From the NCBI RefSeq assembly GCF_003597395.2, contig NC_133771.1:135467170-135531169 (forward strand): a stretch of 64,000 nt of DNA. Direction: 5' to 3'. A model generated the notes under the pieces. The model worked only from the letters and a program-made list of their open reading frames with translations, had not been told where the DNA came from and ran no database searches. Positions 35,201 through 49,400 of this stretch are shown here, in pieces; the stretch's first letter is position 1, and each line of letters begins with the position of its first letter. This DNA is from Chelonoidis abingdonii (lineage: Eukaryota > Chordata > Testudines > Testudinidae). The position numbers and the translations under genes were made by a program.

Positions 35201-38200
35201 TTCTAGGAGACCTACAGTAATTTAGATCCCTCATCTCATTTGTATAAACCAGGTACCACCATTTGTAGTAATGACTTACCAGTAAACAGACGGACATTAT
35301 TTGAAGATCTAAAGCTGTGTGTGACTGATTACTTTAACAGACAATTACCATCACTACTAGGAAACAGTTTTATTTACACGATAAAAACTACAAGTTTTAG
35401 TAAAGGAAGTTTACCTGGTGCCTCTTCTAGGCTATCTGAAAGTGCAGCTTCTAAGGCTCCTGCTACCTCTCTAAATCTGACAGAAAGAAACAAATATTGT
35501 TCAATATTACAAGTCACGAATTATTTAAACTGGTGTCTAAACACGCCTTATGCTATCAGCTATATAAAGAAAGAAGGTGTGGCTTTTGTTTGGTGAGTTT
35601 TTTTTTGTTTTTACTTAGTTTGATCCTAACTAGAAAGCATTTAAAAGAGAAACAATATGGAATTTTCCAACCAGAAATGAAGTGGGAAAGAGATTGATGT
35701 TATAATCTTAAACATCCTGTAAAAAGCAGCAAGTTTAAGGACTTTTCAGTGTCTATAGTTTTAGTAAGGAACACTAAACTTGTTTATTTTATTGCTTTCA
35801 CACTGAAAAAGTCAACACATTGTCTCACTTCTTACATTTACTTTAGTTAACCTTCAGGTAGGTCACATGATCATGGTGCCTGTAGATTTCTACATGTTTG
35901 CTAATGACCAGCAAGTGGCACAAGGTTCCGCAAACAGTTCTGTACCTGATAAAAATCAATAGTTCCTCTCAGGATGCCTTGACCTCATTAAAACAAAAAA
36001 ACCCAAAAACTACAAAAAACTTTAGGGTTATAAAAGCTAAATTTAGTATTGAAAACTTTCAGTTCTCGTCTGTTTCAACATACATTACCTTAACAGAGTG
36101 CACAGTTTAAAGATATGTATCTGTACAATACACTAGACAGATCCTGCACTGCAATTTTCAGGAGAGTGTTAGTTAAATAAGGTTAATACCAAAATATTTT
36201 TAAACTGTCCTGAAGCAAAGCCGTTGTTTTAGTTTTGCTCACAAGAGGACTTCTCTGTCACTGGCCTCCCCTCTTTTTGCTGCTATTGCATCACAGCTAT
36301 TTCCAAAGAAGTTTCACAAAACCCTATAATTGTCCACTATATGGTTTCTTTTACCTTCTTCTCTGAAGCATATTTCGCCATCTACTGCCAGAGATAGACT
36401 AGTGGACTAGACAGACTAGTGTGATCTGATATGGCAATTCCCATTTTCCCATCACAACACATATATAAACAAATGATCTCGGAGCGTTAAAAAATTAAGT
36501 ACTATTCTCAACACTGATCACTCTTATTAATTAGCAATTTGTGAAGAATACTTTCAGACTTTAAGAACAAGAAATATGACAACGAACAACTACCCAAATC
36601 TGATATCATGAAGTCCTATGGCCTGTGTTATATAGGATGTCAGACTACACGATCAAAATGGTCACTTCTGGACTTATGATCTATGAATCACTGCCGAACT
36701 TGCAATGATGCAAAAGGATTGCAACACATTTATGTATCTCATCTCACCCCACCAACTCCTCCCTCCATGTTGTTCTTTTCATAATGCTAGACGTGCGGGG
36801 GGGGGGGGGGAATCAACAGGAGCCTTAACTTTATGTAAATTAGAAAAAGTATGAGATTCCAGTACGACGATTTCAACAAAATTCCTATTTAATGAGTGTG
36901 AGAATATATTTCAAAGCTTTACCTAAACCAAAAGCCATTTTAAAGCATAAATTTCACTGATGTAGATAAATTATCTGATTTTACATATAATCGGTTAATA
37001 TTATATTCATAGCTTGTGCGATAAAAATGTTCAAAATAAAATATTCAAAATTATTTCTCAATCCTGTCACAAAGTTTTAATATGTAGAGGTGGTATGGAA
37101 GCAATTTTATCATCTTTTAAAAATTTGGGCTTTAAGCCAAAGGAGCAATCTTGAACAAAAGCACAGAGATCTAAGAAAAATGCTGAAAACAGAGTACTGT
37201 AATGTTTTTTTAAAACCAGAGAGAAGTCCATCTGAGTTGACTTGTCTCACAGTCAAAGCATTTTCAAAAAGAAGCAACAGTCTGCTGTTTCTTTTCAGTT
37301 CTATAGAAGTGCCATTGCAAAATTCATTTTTGTTGTACAGCAAACATATGACCAGAATTGCTTGTCTGATTGTTGCTGAGGGCTGTTGTAGTAAAACATG
37401 GGGTTAAGTCAAGAAGCTGACTGTAGATAGGAAGGAAAGTGAATAAAGGCATTCAAGATCCATGGGTCCTACACATATCTATTACAACGTGTCATATCTC
37501 ATCCAGTGCACTAAATACCCCAACAACAGCTATGTGGGTGAAATGAGACAATCACCACACTAGCAAATGAACTTGCACAGAAAACTGATTGTATACCTGA
37601 AAAGCAGCTTTGTGTAGCTCAAAAACTTGTCTCTCATCATCAGAAGTTGGCCCAACAAAAGATATTACCTGACCCGCCTTGTCTCTCAGAAAAACAATAC
37701 AAGACAAAAACAACCAATAACTCTACATCTAACCTCTCAGTCCTCATCCTCAAAGGAAACCTGCACAACACCTTCAAAAGATGAGCCTGGCATCTTAAAT
37801 TGATAACTTTGTTAGATACTAAAAATCACAGACTGAACAGAGTCACTGGATTAATGGCTTATTACAACCACCTATAACCCACTTAATCCCCTGCACATCT
37901 TTTTTGTTCTTCCCCCTTTCTGCTCTATGATTGGAGTGGTGATAACGGAACACTTCACATTGAGTGGTACCTTAAAATGTACATTAGCTACTTATGCTAA
38001 ACCATCACTTCCACTGTATACTTAGCTAAAACACTGAATACCTTTCCCAGACCTGAAGAAGAGCTCGGTGTAAGCTCAAAACCTTGACTCTTTCACCAAC
38101 AAAAGTTCACCAATAAAAGATATTACTTGACCCACCTTGAGTCTCTAATATTCTGGGACCAAAATAGCTACTACAACAGTGCATACAACAAGGGCTTTGG

Positions 38201-41200
38201 ACAGATATCCATAGGTGGATATTTAAGAGATTATGCAAGGGCCAATCACATCTCTTACCATCTGAGCTCAGTGGCCTAGCTTTGAGGGGGAGGAGAAAAT
38301 CCCAGGTTGTAAATATAGGAGATAACCTGAGACAAAGAGCTTCTGGTGGGATGAAACTGACACTCTCAGGGAAGGGACACTACTGTCTCTCAACAAACAA
38401 GGAGACATGCCCAAGTTCTCTGCCAAGGGATGACAAGCCTCTAGGTAAGAGATGTGTGTAAACCTTTATTTTACAAATCTCATCTCTCTTATGCTATACT
38501 TCATTCTTACTGTTAAGATTACACAACTATTTATTTTTAAAGGCTCTTTGGATCCACTGTGTTTACCTCTGATCAGAAGGGAAAACTGCACGTACTGAGT
38601 CCAACTGGATCTGCTGAATAACCATAGCTGGTATACAGGCTACTTTAGGTCACGACCTGGTCTAAGAGTGGAGAATTGCAGGATTCCACACCAGAAAAGG
38701 TAAAGTCATGAGACCTAACACCTATGGAGGTACACTCAGTAAATGAGAGAAGGGGTTAGAGGTACAGCTAACCCATGACCATGGCAGAATAACTGATACG
38801 ATATTCAACCCTTTATTTTAGAGCTTTTAAAAAACAGAACCGTACCATGATAGCAAGTTTATTAAGCATTCCACCAGCCTTGCAAAAGTTCTATTAATTC
38901 TACATTCTTTCTAATTGCAGGAGGAAGATAAGCAGAGACTGAGCTACAGAAGATGCATACGGTTTGAAAACTAATCCAGATCAGTCCCTGGCAGTCATAT
39001 CAGCAGTGAGATTCTGTACCAACTTCAATATAACTGTAGGTGTTTTTCTGGCTTCTCTAACTCAGTGAAAGCAGTATAAAATAATTACATGCCCTGGTAA
39101 CCAGTTGCAGTATCCATGTTTTTTCTTCAGATTTATTTACATTTTCGTTTCTTCTACATTTTAAGACAGTTGCTTTTACATGACAAGTACAGCTCCCAGG
39201 GATGGAGGAGCTTTGGCTGTGGGCTACATTCTTTTGCCATGGCTAAACTTCGCTTTTGCTTCCTCCTTTACAAGTAAAAAATCAAATACTGACCTTATTT
39301 GGAAATAAACAGGCAAATTCCACTTATTGTTAAAGCTGTGGTAGGCAGGATGCAATCTTAATCTTTTCACGCTGGCCTGAGATCCACACTGTCGTTCAAA
39401 TCTCTGTATGAAATCCATGCTTATAGTGTATTTCTGTATGAAGAAAAACCATATTCTGACTACTATAATTCAGTTTCCTATTAAATAGTCAAGATTGTAT
39501 GTGGATTCTATTGTGCAGTCTATAAGATTATAGTTGTACTAATTTCTCAAAGTCAGCAGACACTTCCTCCACTTATAATCTCCATAGGTATGTCCACACT
39601 GCTAAAACTCCACTCATAGCAGTGATCTCAAAGCCCGAGTCTACAGACTTGAGCTCAAGCTTCAGTTCTAGAAATAGCCATGTAGATGTTACCACTTAGG
39701 CTGGAGCTTGGGCTCTGAAGCCCAGGGAGGGGTGGGTTTCAGAGCACAAGCAGGAACATCTACATAGCTATTCTTTGTGACATAGCATGAGCCCCATGAG
39801 TCTGAGTCTATAAATCTGGGCTCAGAGAGACACTGCCACAGGATTTAATTTTGTAGTGTAGACATACCACTAAAGCAACCATCCAGTTTATTCCATGGTG
39901 AAGGGAAATGGGATTGACCCCTTCACCATGAATTATGCCACGAGTGTGCAAGTTCCACAGCTACACCTCCCTTTCATTGGCACTCCAGACTTGTCCAAGT
40001 ATACGGGACTAACAACTCAGAGGTGCTCCAGGATTTGTGAGCTGCCTCAGTGGTCTGGAAGTGGAAGAAGAGAAGCTCCCATGTTGCTCAGTGTTAGGAG
40101 GAGAGGAAGGTGGGAGCAGGTGATTTCGGGATAGTGTCAGTGCCAGGCATGTAGGGACAAAGCTGTGAAGCAGGAATGGAATGAACTGGTGTGGGCAGGG
40201 AAGGAGAAGAGAATTCAAAACCGACTGATAGTATGAGGTTTACTTTGCAATACAGGCATAATACATTAGGCCCTTATTTTAGGAAGCTGTTTTAGATGTT
40301 TTTGGTTGTATACAGATGTTTTACAATTAAGTCAGTTAGAAAAATTATCTAGACTACTTCCTTTCAGAGTTGGGTACTTCAAGTAGGATGTTTACAAGTA
40401 CCTCAAAGCTATTCTGCATCCATTCTCAACAATAAGCTATTGTTAAACTGACTCAACAAGAATAAAGTACATGATTCATCAAGTCATACATTCTGTGTTT
40501 TTCAAAGCTAAGAACCATCTGAGGAAAAGGAGATGCATTCTGAGTAGTGCTTTGTTACTACACAACATTTATGCACTATGTCATACAAAAAGAGGCATTA
40601 ATGTAATGTTAAGCATGAGCTAACAGAAATTAGGAAATGCAGAGTTAAGGTTAAAATCTGTACTTCTTGCTCATTCTTTAAAGTATGGTCTCCATACCAT
40701 ACGTTTGCCAATAAATATGTAACAGAATATAAATCTGAGTTTCTTAACAACCTTACATATAATAAGTTAAAGTACAACACAGTCTTAGAGACGATCTAAT
40801 TTACATATCTCACTGAGATAGATATCAAAAACAGAGCTGACAAAACTGCTTCAGCAGTTTTATGACACTTAAAGGTTGAATTGGTCTAACATTCTAAGCC
40901 ACACTAGCTTTGGCCATCTAAAAAAAAAACTGAACAAACTTAAAATGTAACTTAAAATACTGAACCAATTTTATATCAACTTGGCTTGTTTTGAATTAGA
41001 CAGAATAAAACTAACATGAGTTAAAGACAACAAGACATTAGGGTTATGTCCACAATGCAATTAATAACTTGAAGCTGGCCTATGCCAGCTGACTTGAGCT
41101 TGCAGGGCTTGGGCTAAAAGGCTATTTAATTGTGGTATAGACATTTGGGCTTGGGCTGCAGCCTGTGCTTCAGGCCCCAGTGAGATAGGAAGGTCCCAGA

Positions 41201-43313
41201 GCTCAGGCTGCAGTCCAGGCCCAAACATCTACACCACAATTAAACAGCCCCTTAGCCCTAGCCAGCTGGCACAGACCAACTGTGAGTTTTTCATTGCAGT
41301 ATAGACATAACTTAAATGCCATTTCTTAGGGTAACTGTAGGGCAATGTACAACAGTGCCATAAAACAGTCAACATACACAGAGTTAATGTGCCACAGTGG
41401 AATATGAGATACTGCAGCACTTCCCTTAAAAAGGAAACAAATTAATTCTTGGATTCTACTGATAGCTGTTGAAAAATGCTGCCTTTATAATCACCATTGC
41501 CATGCAAATAACACCGTACACGCTCTCACAGCTTCTGATAGTGAAACTCCTGTATGTCCTTAACCAATCTCTGGGGCTGGCCATTTACCCAGATCTGTCT
41601 AATAAGCAGTCATTGGCTTTACGGAATGAACATCAAACAATCACACCACTTCTCTGATTTGAACAGAGCATCTCTGCTGCAGTGCATTTGTAACAGTAGG
41701 ACCTTTACCACATACTGCTGCATTGCGTGCAGTGGTGTGCCAAAAGTCACTTATGAAGCACTAAAATCATCTACAAAAAGAAGGCCTAAAGCTGCTGTTA
41801 GGTAACTTGCTTTTTTAAGTTCTCATTGGTCTTAGCACCTACAATGGGGATATTAAGCTCCTGGGCAGCCTTGAAACTAAAGAAACAATTAGAACTAGTC
41901 TTCAGTGTCAACCCATCTGCACGGGGTACAATTACAGCATGGTTTGCCTCTGAGATGGTTAAAGCATAGTTTCATTTTGGTATGTGGAGAACAGTGCAGT
42001 TCTTAAAGCATAAGTCTTGGTCTGGCTGGGTCCATCGCCCAATATGGCTGTATTTGCAGCATGCTGGAATAAAAAACAGACTGAATGACAAATTTAGGGA
42101 ATGCCCTTTCAGGCCTTCTTTCTTAAGATGGTAATAAATTTAGCAGTTCAAAGAAGGATAACAGGACCTTAACGTTTAAGCCAATAAAGTATATTAATCA
42201 CAAATACTAACGACATACTCAGAACAGACCTCTTTCGGTTACAGCTCAGGAAAGAGCTTAAAAGCATTTCTCTGGTTCTTAATAAAGGCATTGTGTGTAA
42301 TAGAGCAGGGGGCTGGGAGTTCTAGCCCCAGCCTTCTTACTAAATGTGTTTGTCTACCTTGGACAACTTACTTCAGAAGACTAAACACAAAAACAAGGCC
42401 AAAATTTTCAAACTTGGGTGCCTAAAATTTGACTCCTAAATCCACATTTAGGCCCCTAAACAAAAAATGTCCAAATATTCAGAAGTGTTGAGCTGCCACA
42501 AAGCTCACTGAAGTAAATGAAAACTGCAGAAGCTCTGCCTTAGTCAATCTAAAAAATAAGTTGAAAGTGGCTTCTGTTATTGAACCTGCTTCTGAGACCC
42601 TGTGCCAATTTTTGTCAGTTTCTTTTCTTAAGTGTTTTTCCATCCTCTTTTGCTGTGTGAATAAGCAGGCAATACTGTGTACAGTGATATCCTTAGTGTG
42701 AAACTTACTATATACAAATTGCTGACAAATGCACAATGTAAATGAACTTTAACAGCTAGAGAAAGTTTACTTCCTGTACCTTTGGAATTCAAAAGTCATA
42801 CGGTCAATTTCATTTGAGATTGAGTATTCCAATATCTGGGTTACAAACAATGCAGGAATTATTTTAAAAGTGCCTATGGAATTTATTTTAATTCTTGGAA
42901 ACATTTCTGTTGGTCTTTCAACAACAATGGACTTTACGGCATTTTGACACTTGAAATTTTAATTTCTTATTGATTTTAGGTTAAAATATTTTAATGACTC
43001 ATTCAAAATTGCTAAATTCTCACTTAAGTAGTCAGTCGGGGAAGTCCTATGTTTTGATGGAATGGTGTAACAAGGTCAATTTTGTTTTAATCTGGATCAT
43101 GGGTCAATATCAGTTTAATTTAAAAAGGCAAGCTTTTAAAAGTTATTCTTTTTACATGGAGATAAGCTTTCAGTAAAGATACAAAGATTCCAATTTAACC
43201 TGAGCAGCATGAAGGACAAAAGCACCATGCAACTGACAGAGTGTCATACACAGGGCATTGAATGGAACACTAAGGAGCAGGTGATGCTTTATGGAAAACT
43301 GAAAAGCATTCTC

Positions 43314-43392
<79 letters not shown>

Positions 43393-43410
43393 NACACACA
43401 CACACACACA

Positions 43411-43458
<48 letters not shown>

Positions 43459-46400
43459 TTCCTTATCCGAGACATCTGCATGACAACAGGATCTGTCTTT
43501 CTTTAACCTTCTTATGACGCTTGTCCCTTATTTAAACCCCGAACCTGCAAACACATGTGCTTAACTTTAGGCATGTGAGTAATTACATTGTGTGTGTTTA
43601 CAAGAAGACCACCTTACATTCTAAGAGAAATTGATCTGTTTTTATTACAAATAGTTTTGCATGAAAATAGGGAGAACCATTTGACGGATACACCTACATA
43701 TGCAAGGATTTTCAACATTTTCTTAAATAGTCCGATTGCACTGATGTACCTGGTATGCCTCCTCCCTCCCTCTCCCGCCTTGAGATCTTTTGTTACTAAT
43801 AGTCACCCCGCCATCTTAAAAAGAGTAACGTCAGAATGCTTATAAATAGAGCTAGTTACAAAGAGGATTTAATCAATTAAGAGAGAGTCATAAGAAAGAA
43901 AAATAAACCCCAAATAAAGCTATTTTGACATTCTGGTTTAGATAAGGACACAGGCATCTCACCAGCTGAACTCATGACAAAGCAGAAGGCTTACCATTTC
44001 CTAGTCTGTCATCTGTTCAGATGATAAGCTGCATTCTCTATGTCCTACTCTACATCAGATTCAGCTTTCAGCTGACAAGTATCAATAAAATGTCATCTCT
44101 CACAGACATACAGCAACATTGTTCACAATTATGGAAAAATTGTAGTGACAGGTATTTCCATACACTTCAGAATCTAATCCATTTTTGAACACACGTAGTA
44201 AATATTTATGACATTGTAAAGTAGTTCTTTCAAGAGGCCATTTCTCCTAAGTTATTTATATTCACATTCCCTCAAAATACTTGAATTATTCAAACTGCCC
44301 TCTGAAACATCTTCAGTCACGGCATTGTTAGTGACGAAAAAGACTAAAGGTTGAGAGAGAAAGATGGGATACCACAGGTTTTTTTTTTTTTAAAAAACCT
44401 TTCCACAGGAAAGGGCAAGTCACATTCAAATGCCAAGTTGCTTCCCAGATGTTTAACTAACACAACAGCTGTTTCTTTCTAGAAGTTCCAGCCTCCCTCT
44501 CTCTCTTTCATTTACGTTGTGTTTTTCTATAAACTAGAGATATCTGCTGTCTTGCAAAGGTTAAGCCCAAATTCACATGACCATGTAGGTCCCACTACCT
44601 TCAGCATGAGTTCTGCCCATGCATCTGAAAGCAGAACTTGCTAAGAAAGTTAAAATAGAATTTAAACTATCACATGATCTCTAACACACATCTTATTCAG
44701 AGGCATGCAGCAACATGAATTTTCACAAAAGAATCTGAAAAAACAAGCTAGAAAACATAACACAAACTTCTTCCCCATATCAAAGTTATAGCAAATGTAA
44801 AAACATGTAAAATTACCTCATGAAATACATCTGGGTTTCCAGGATTAAAAAGTGATGGCAATTTTTCTTCTAAGCCACGTACTATTTCTGGCCATACTGA
44901 GTTCACTAAAAAATCATATCCAGGAACAGTATTTGCTTTTTCACTGCAAGAGGATAAATATTTCAGTTATTTCAATCCCCCACCCCCCAAAAAAGGTAAG
45001 TTTCACTCATGAAAGTTCAAATTTAGCAATACTGTTAATGAAAACTCAGGAACTACATTATGTAGTTTTTCTTAATTAGAAAAAAATTATATAGGCATGT
45101 TCACTCAGCTAAACTAGTTTTCTTTCTGTGTTTTTCACAGTTTTCATATCTACTATGTCTATGTTGGAGCACCATATTTGAGACAACCATATTTGTTCCA
45201 ATTTAATACATTTTCTAGAAAAACAATAGCGTTATGCAGATGCAAATTTTTAGTACATTCTGGAAAAAACCCAAACATTTATCAATAAAAAAATTCCTAC
45301 TCCAATATGTATATTTTAAAGTTTCAACAGTTCCTTCATCAATCAGATGCCAAAGGGAAATATGATGTTGGGAAGAAAGGGAATTCCTCTGTTTGCTTCC
45401 TCTGAGTCTCATTTCTACATGCAGCAAGTGGTGCTATGCTGATGGTTAAAAGTTTATCCTGAATTTCCAAATTCAGAAGCTGACAGAGCAGAAAAAGAAA
45501 GCAGCATTTATACTTCTAGTAGGGTACACCAGAGTAAATACCAAAAACATTCTCCAATTAAAAGAAGGATTAAAAATGTTGAGGGATTAACAGAATTGAG
45601 ATGTTAGTAAAATGCAAAGACGTGTAAAAAGCACAGCAACAGATGGCTAAATAGAAAAGTAATTCTGCAGTCTCTAGAGACTAAATTCTAAGCACTGCTA
45701 ATAGTAGCAGTCTACTACATTAACCAGCCTCTGAATAGACAAATTAATGGATACAGTTTAGCAGACTTGAATTCTGTAGGCTTCAAAACAGGCAGCTTAA
45801 CTGCAACAGGAATTAAGTGTCTTTGAGTAGACAGCAAAAAGAGGTATACAGATCAATCAAATCTGTAGTTCCAGTACACATAATGAATTAGTCAAACCTA
45901 TGGGGAAAAACTAAAAATTCTTCTCTCTTTTGTTACACAGACAATCCAGTAATTTTGAAAACTGAATTTTCTAATAACTTCCTTGTGCCCCTCTCCTTCG
46001 ATGGAGGACACAGTCAAGTTCCCTTACTTCAAAGAAAAATCTATCATATAGTATTGTGAATGACGAAAGAAACCCCAACCATTGGTTTACAGATAATGAC
46101 CATGGCAACCACTCCTTCTGGGAGTACTATCAGAGCGGGATGGGGGGTTACATCCTCAGTAGGCCCAGTCTTCATTCTGGAATGAACCAAAGCTCCAAGG
46201 GATGACTGGACACTAGATCCTGGAGTTCTGGTCATATTTCCATCTGTTTGTAGCTTGATGTGAAAGGCAGTGATGCCCAGCTACTTGCACCTCTGGGCAA
46301 TGTCCTAGACTTCCAACACGGCAGCACAGGGAAAAGACTCATTGTATCAGTCACTTAGCAGATTGTTTCCTTGCCAGAGACATCAGTCACATGGACAAGA

Positions 46401-49400
46401 GAGTCACTGAAGGAAATGAAGATAGGACAGACACCTCAGCAACCTGAGGTTCTAAGCTGATGACCTGCTCTTCCTTCTTCTCCTTAAATGTTTAAGGTGC
46501 CATTGACCTTTCTATCAAAACCTCCCACTGACTTCTCTGAATAATGTCACTTCCCAACACAACTGGGCTTCTTGGTGACTCAAGCCCCTGGTTTCCTGGA
46601 GGCCTAGTGCCCTGCTCTGAGGGCTTTCCCTCTACTCTTCGAGGTGGCTAGGCCCAATTGATAACAGAAGGGAAGGTCCCAGATAGACTTGCTGCAGAAG
46701 GCATGGACTGCTGCATGGTCAGGCCAAGCTGATGGACTACTGTAATGGTACTCAGTTTCATTATTGTCGTACAGTAACTCCTCACTTAATGTTGTAGTTA
46801 TGGTCCTGAAAAATGCAACTTTAAGCGAAACGATGTTAAGCAAATCCAATTTCCCCATAAGAATTAATGTAAATGAGGGGGTTAGGTTCCAGGGAATTTT
46901 TTTTCACCAGACTATATTTTATATTGTAAGTTTTAAACAAACAATTTAATACTGGTACAGTGATGATGATTGTGAAGCTTGGTTGAGGTGGAGGAGTCAG
47001 AGGGTGGGTGGAATATTTCCCTTACTGCTAAAGGATGAACTAGCAATTGACTGAGCCCTCAAGGGTTAACTCTCTCACTCTGCAAGGCAGCAGGAATGGA
47101 GGGAGATATGTGTATTTCCCTTAAGTACACTGCCCTGTTAATTAAATCAGCTTGCCAAGACAGCAGCTGTTACAAGCTCCCTCCATCCTGAGCCCTGCTC
47201 TATAGAAGATGGGGTAAGCAGGGTTCAGGAGCAGGTGGGAGGGGGACACCCTGACATTAGCCCCCCTCTTCCTTCCCTCCCCTCCAGCACAGCAAGCAGG
47301 AGTCTCCGGGAGCAGCTCCAAGGCAGAGGGCAGGAGCAGCACATGGCAATGGGGGGAGGGACACAGCTGAACTGCAGGCAGCTGCTGCACAGGGAACTTA
47401 CGGGAGCGGGGAGCTGACAGGGGGAGCTGATAGCAAGCTGCTGGTCCACCCTGGTTCCAAGCCCCCACCAGCTAGCTGCAATGGGCTGCTCTTCCTGCAA
47501 GCAGTAGACAAAGCAGGCAACTGCCAAACTACATTAGAAAGGAGCATTACACAACTTTAAATGAGCATGTTCCCTAATTGATCAGCATCGAAACAAGGTT
47601 AACCAGGACGACTTTAAGTGAGGAGTTATGGTATATCATTTCTCCCCCTTCTCAGGCCCAGTGCTACAGCATCAAGAAATCTTGTTCACAACATTTTTTT
47701 AAAATGTGCGGATATAAAAGAAAAACAGTATTGATTTTAATCTTTAGGAAAGGACAGGCAAATCCTTTGTGTATTGTAGTTAAATATCATACAGGTCATT
47801 CAGAAGTACTGGATAATCAACAACTGTTACAACTATAGCTGACAACCTGTTACCTTGACATAGCTCCCCCTGTTACTTCACGCAAGAGACGGCAATGGTG
47901 AGGAACAAACTCCAGCAGTTTATTGTACATGGCCTGCAGGCCATTGGGATGAGATTGAACATACTGTTCCACAATCACCTGCCAGGAAGCGTTTAATGTG
48001 AAACATCAGACAGGAGAACATGCAGAGAAAAAACAGTCAGATGTAAAACACACACATGCTGAATTCAATAAATATTACAACTGCTACAATGTAATGCCCT
48101 TTTTGAGTTATATATTTTATTTATCTTATGTAGCACTCTGGTTGGCTTAGCCAGCCACTGGAATCATTCAAATGTGATTAGCATCATGGTATTTAGGTGC
48201 TTCAAAAACAAAAAACTTTAATAAGTGGACTAGAATAGGAATGTAGCAATACACAGAAAGCTCACTTTTCAGGAGTCCCAGTTTATCAACCTGCTCTTAT
48301 TTATTGTAATAATTTGTCCCCCGTAAAATGCATAGGACTGGAGTTATTCTAAGGGACAATGTTAGATTAAAAATGATGCTTAAAGACATTTCTTTATGTA
48401 TGTTTACCAAAAACAACTCAAATTATTTAAAATCTAAGAACTTTAAAACTGAATTTAGTTTCTACTTTCTATAACTTTTTTTGCAGCTCTCAACATTGTT
48501 AAAAACAGACAGTTTCTAATCAACAGTACTTGCAGGTGTGCATACACTGCCACAATAGCTGGTTTGCAAATACCACAATGGAATGTTTCTTGTAAACTTT
48601 TCCTTGGAGTTAAAAAAAAAAAAAAAAAAAAAATTAAAAAAAGGAAAATTTTCTACCAGTTTTAGTTTTTGTAAGAACAAGCTTTCCAAAGCCTACAATT
48701 TGGTCTTGGTTGGGCCTTGATCAAAAGCCTACTGAAATCAACTAGAGTCTTTCCACTGACTTTAATAGACATTGGATTGGGTCCACAGTCCCTTTCAAAT
48801 AGCTTTTTATTGTCGGTTTTTAAAATCAACCCAAGCTATGGTGAGCTTTTGTTACAGGGTATTTTACCCTTTTAAGAGAATTATTATTTGTATTAGTGTA
48901 GCACGTAGGAGCCTTAGTCAGGGATCAGAACCCCACTGTGCAAGGCACAGTACAAACAGAACTAAAAGATAGATAGTTCTGCCCCAAAGAGTTTACAAAG
49001 TATAGAACAACACAAAACAGACAGATGCAACATTGTCTATTTTCAGTGCTGTCCCACTGATTCCTTGTATTCCCCATCCATCTGTCAGGATATTGTATAT
49101 TTCCCTTTTTAGTCCTTTAGGATAGTAGGTGAGAGAAAGAAGGGATCTTGAGAACCTAACATAACAATGGACATAGTTTCTTGCCTTTCCAGTGGTTGTT
49201 TTGGTTTAACTAAGGATCTGAGAGCAGTACTTCTAACAGACAAGGTGAGGGCTCTATTCTTTTTCCCTTTCAAGACCCAAAGGTTGTGCCCTGTGAATAT
49301 TTGGGTACATGGGTGAGATGAGTCGGAATGGTTCATAACAGCTTTCTCGCATTTATTTCAAAACTGTTACAGGTTTCGTCCCTCTCTCTGAGCAGAAAAA

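Larger units (their letters stand above)
31664..35414 (-). other. COG2 introns 11-13
   Basis: Introns between exons 14 and 11. Apart from the hAT at 34820-35146 I recognise no element. 33700-34700 is AT-rich unique-looking DNA. Confidence 0.5.
35477..39293 (-). other. COG2 intron 10
   Basis: It holds a CR1 tail, a G14 run and a Penelope-like element. 38160-38800 has retroelement-like text ('cctttattttacaaatctcatctctc') that I cannot classify. Confidence 0.5.
39434..44816 (-). other. COG2 intron 9
   Basis: It contains two MITEs, a MIR-like fragment and a long CA repeat. 43500-44816 shows nothing assignable apart from AT-rich unique-looking DNA. Confidence 0.5.

Noticed and set aside
43170..43517. 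Thr/His-rich and Cys/Val-rich frames
   Set aside because: Translation of the CA dinucleotide repeat.
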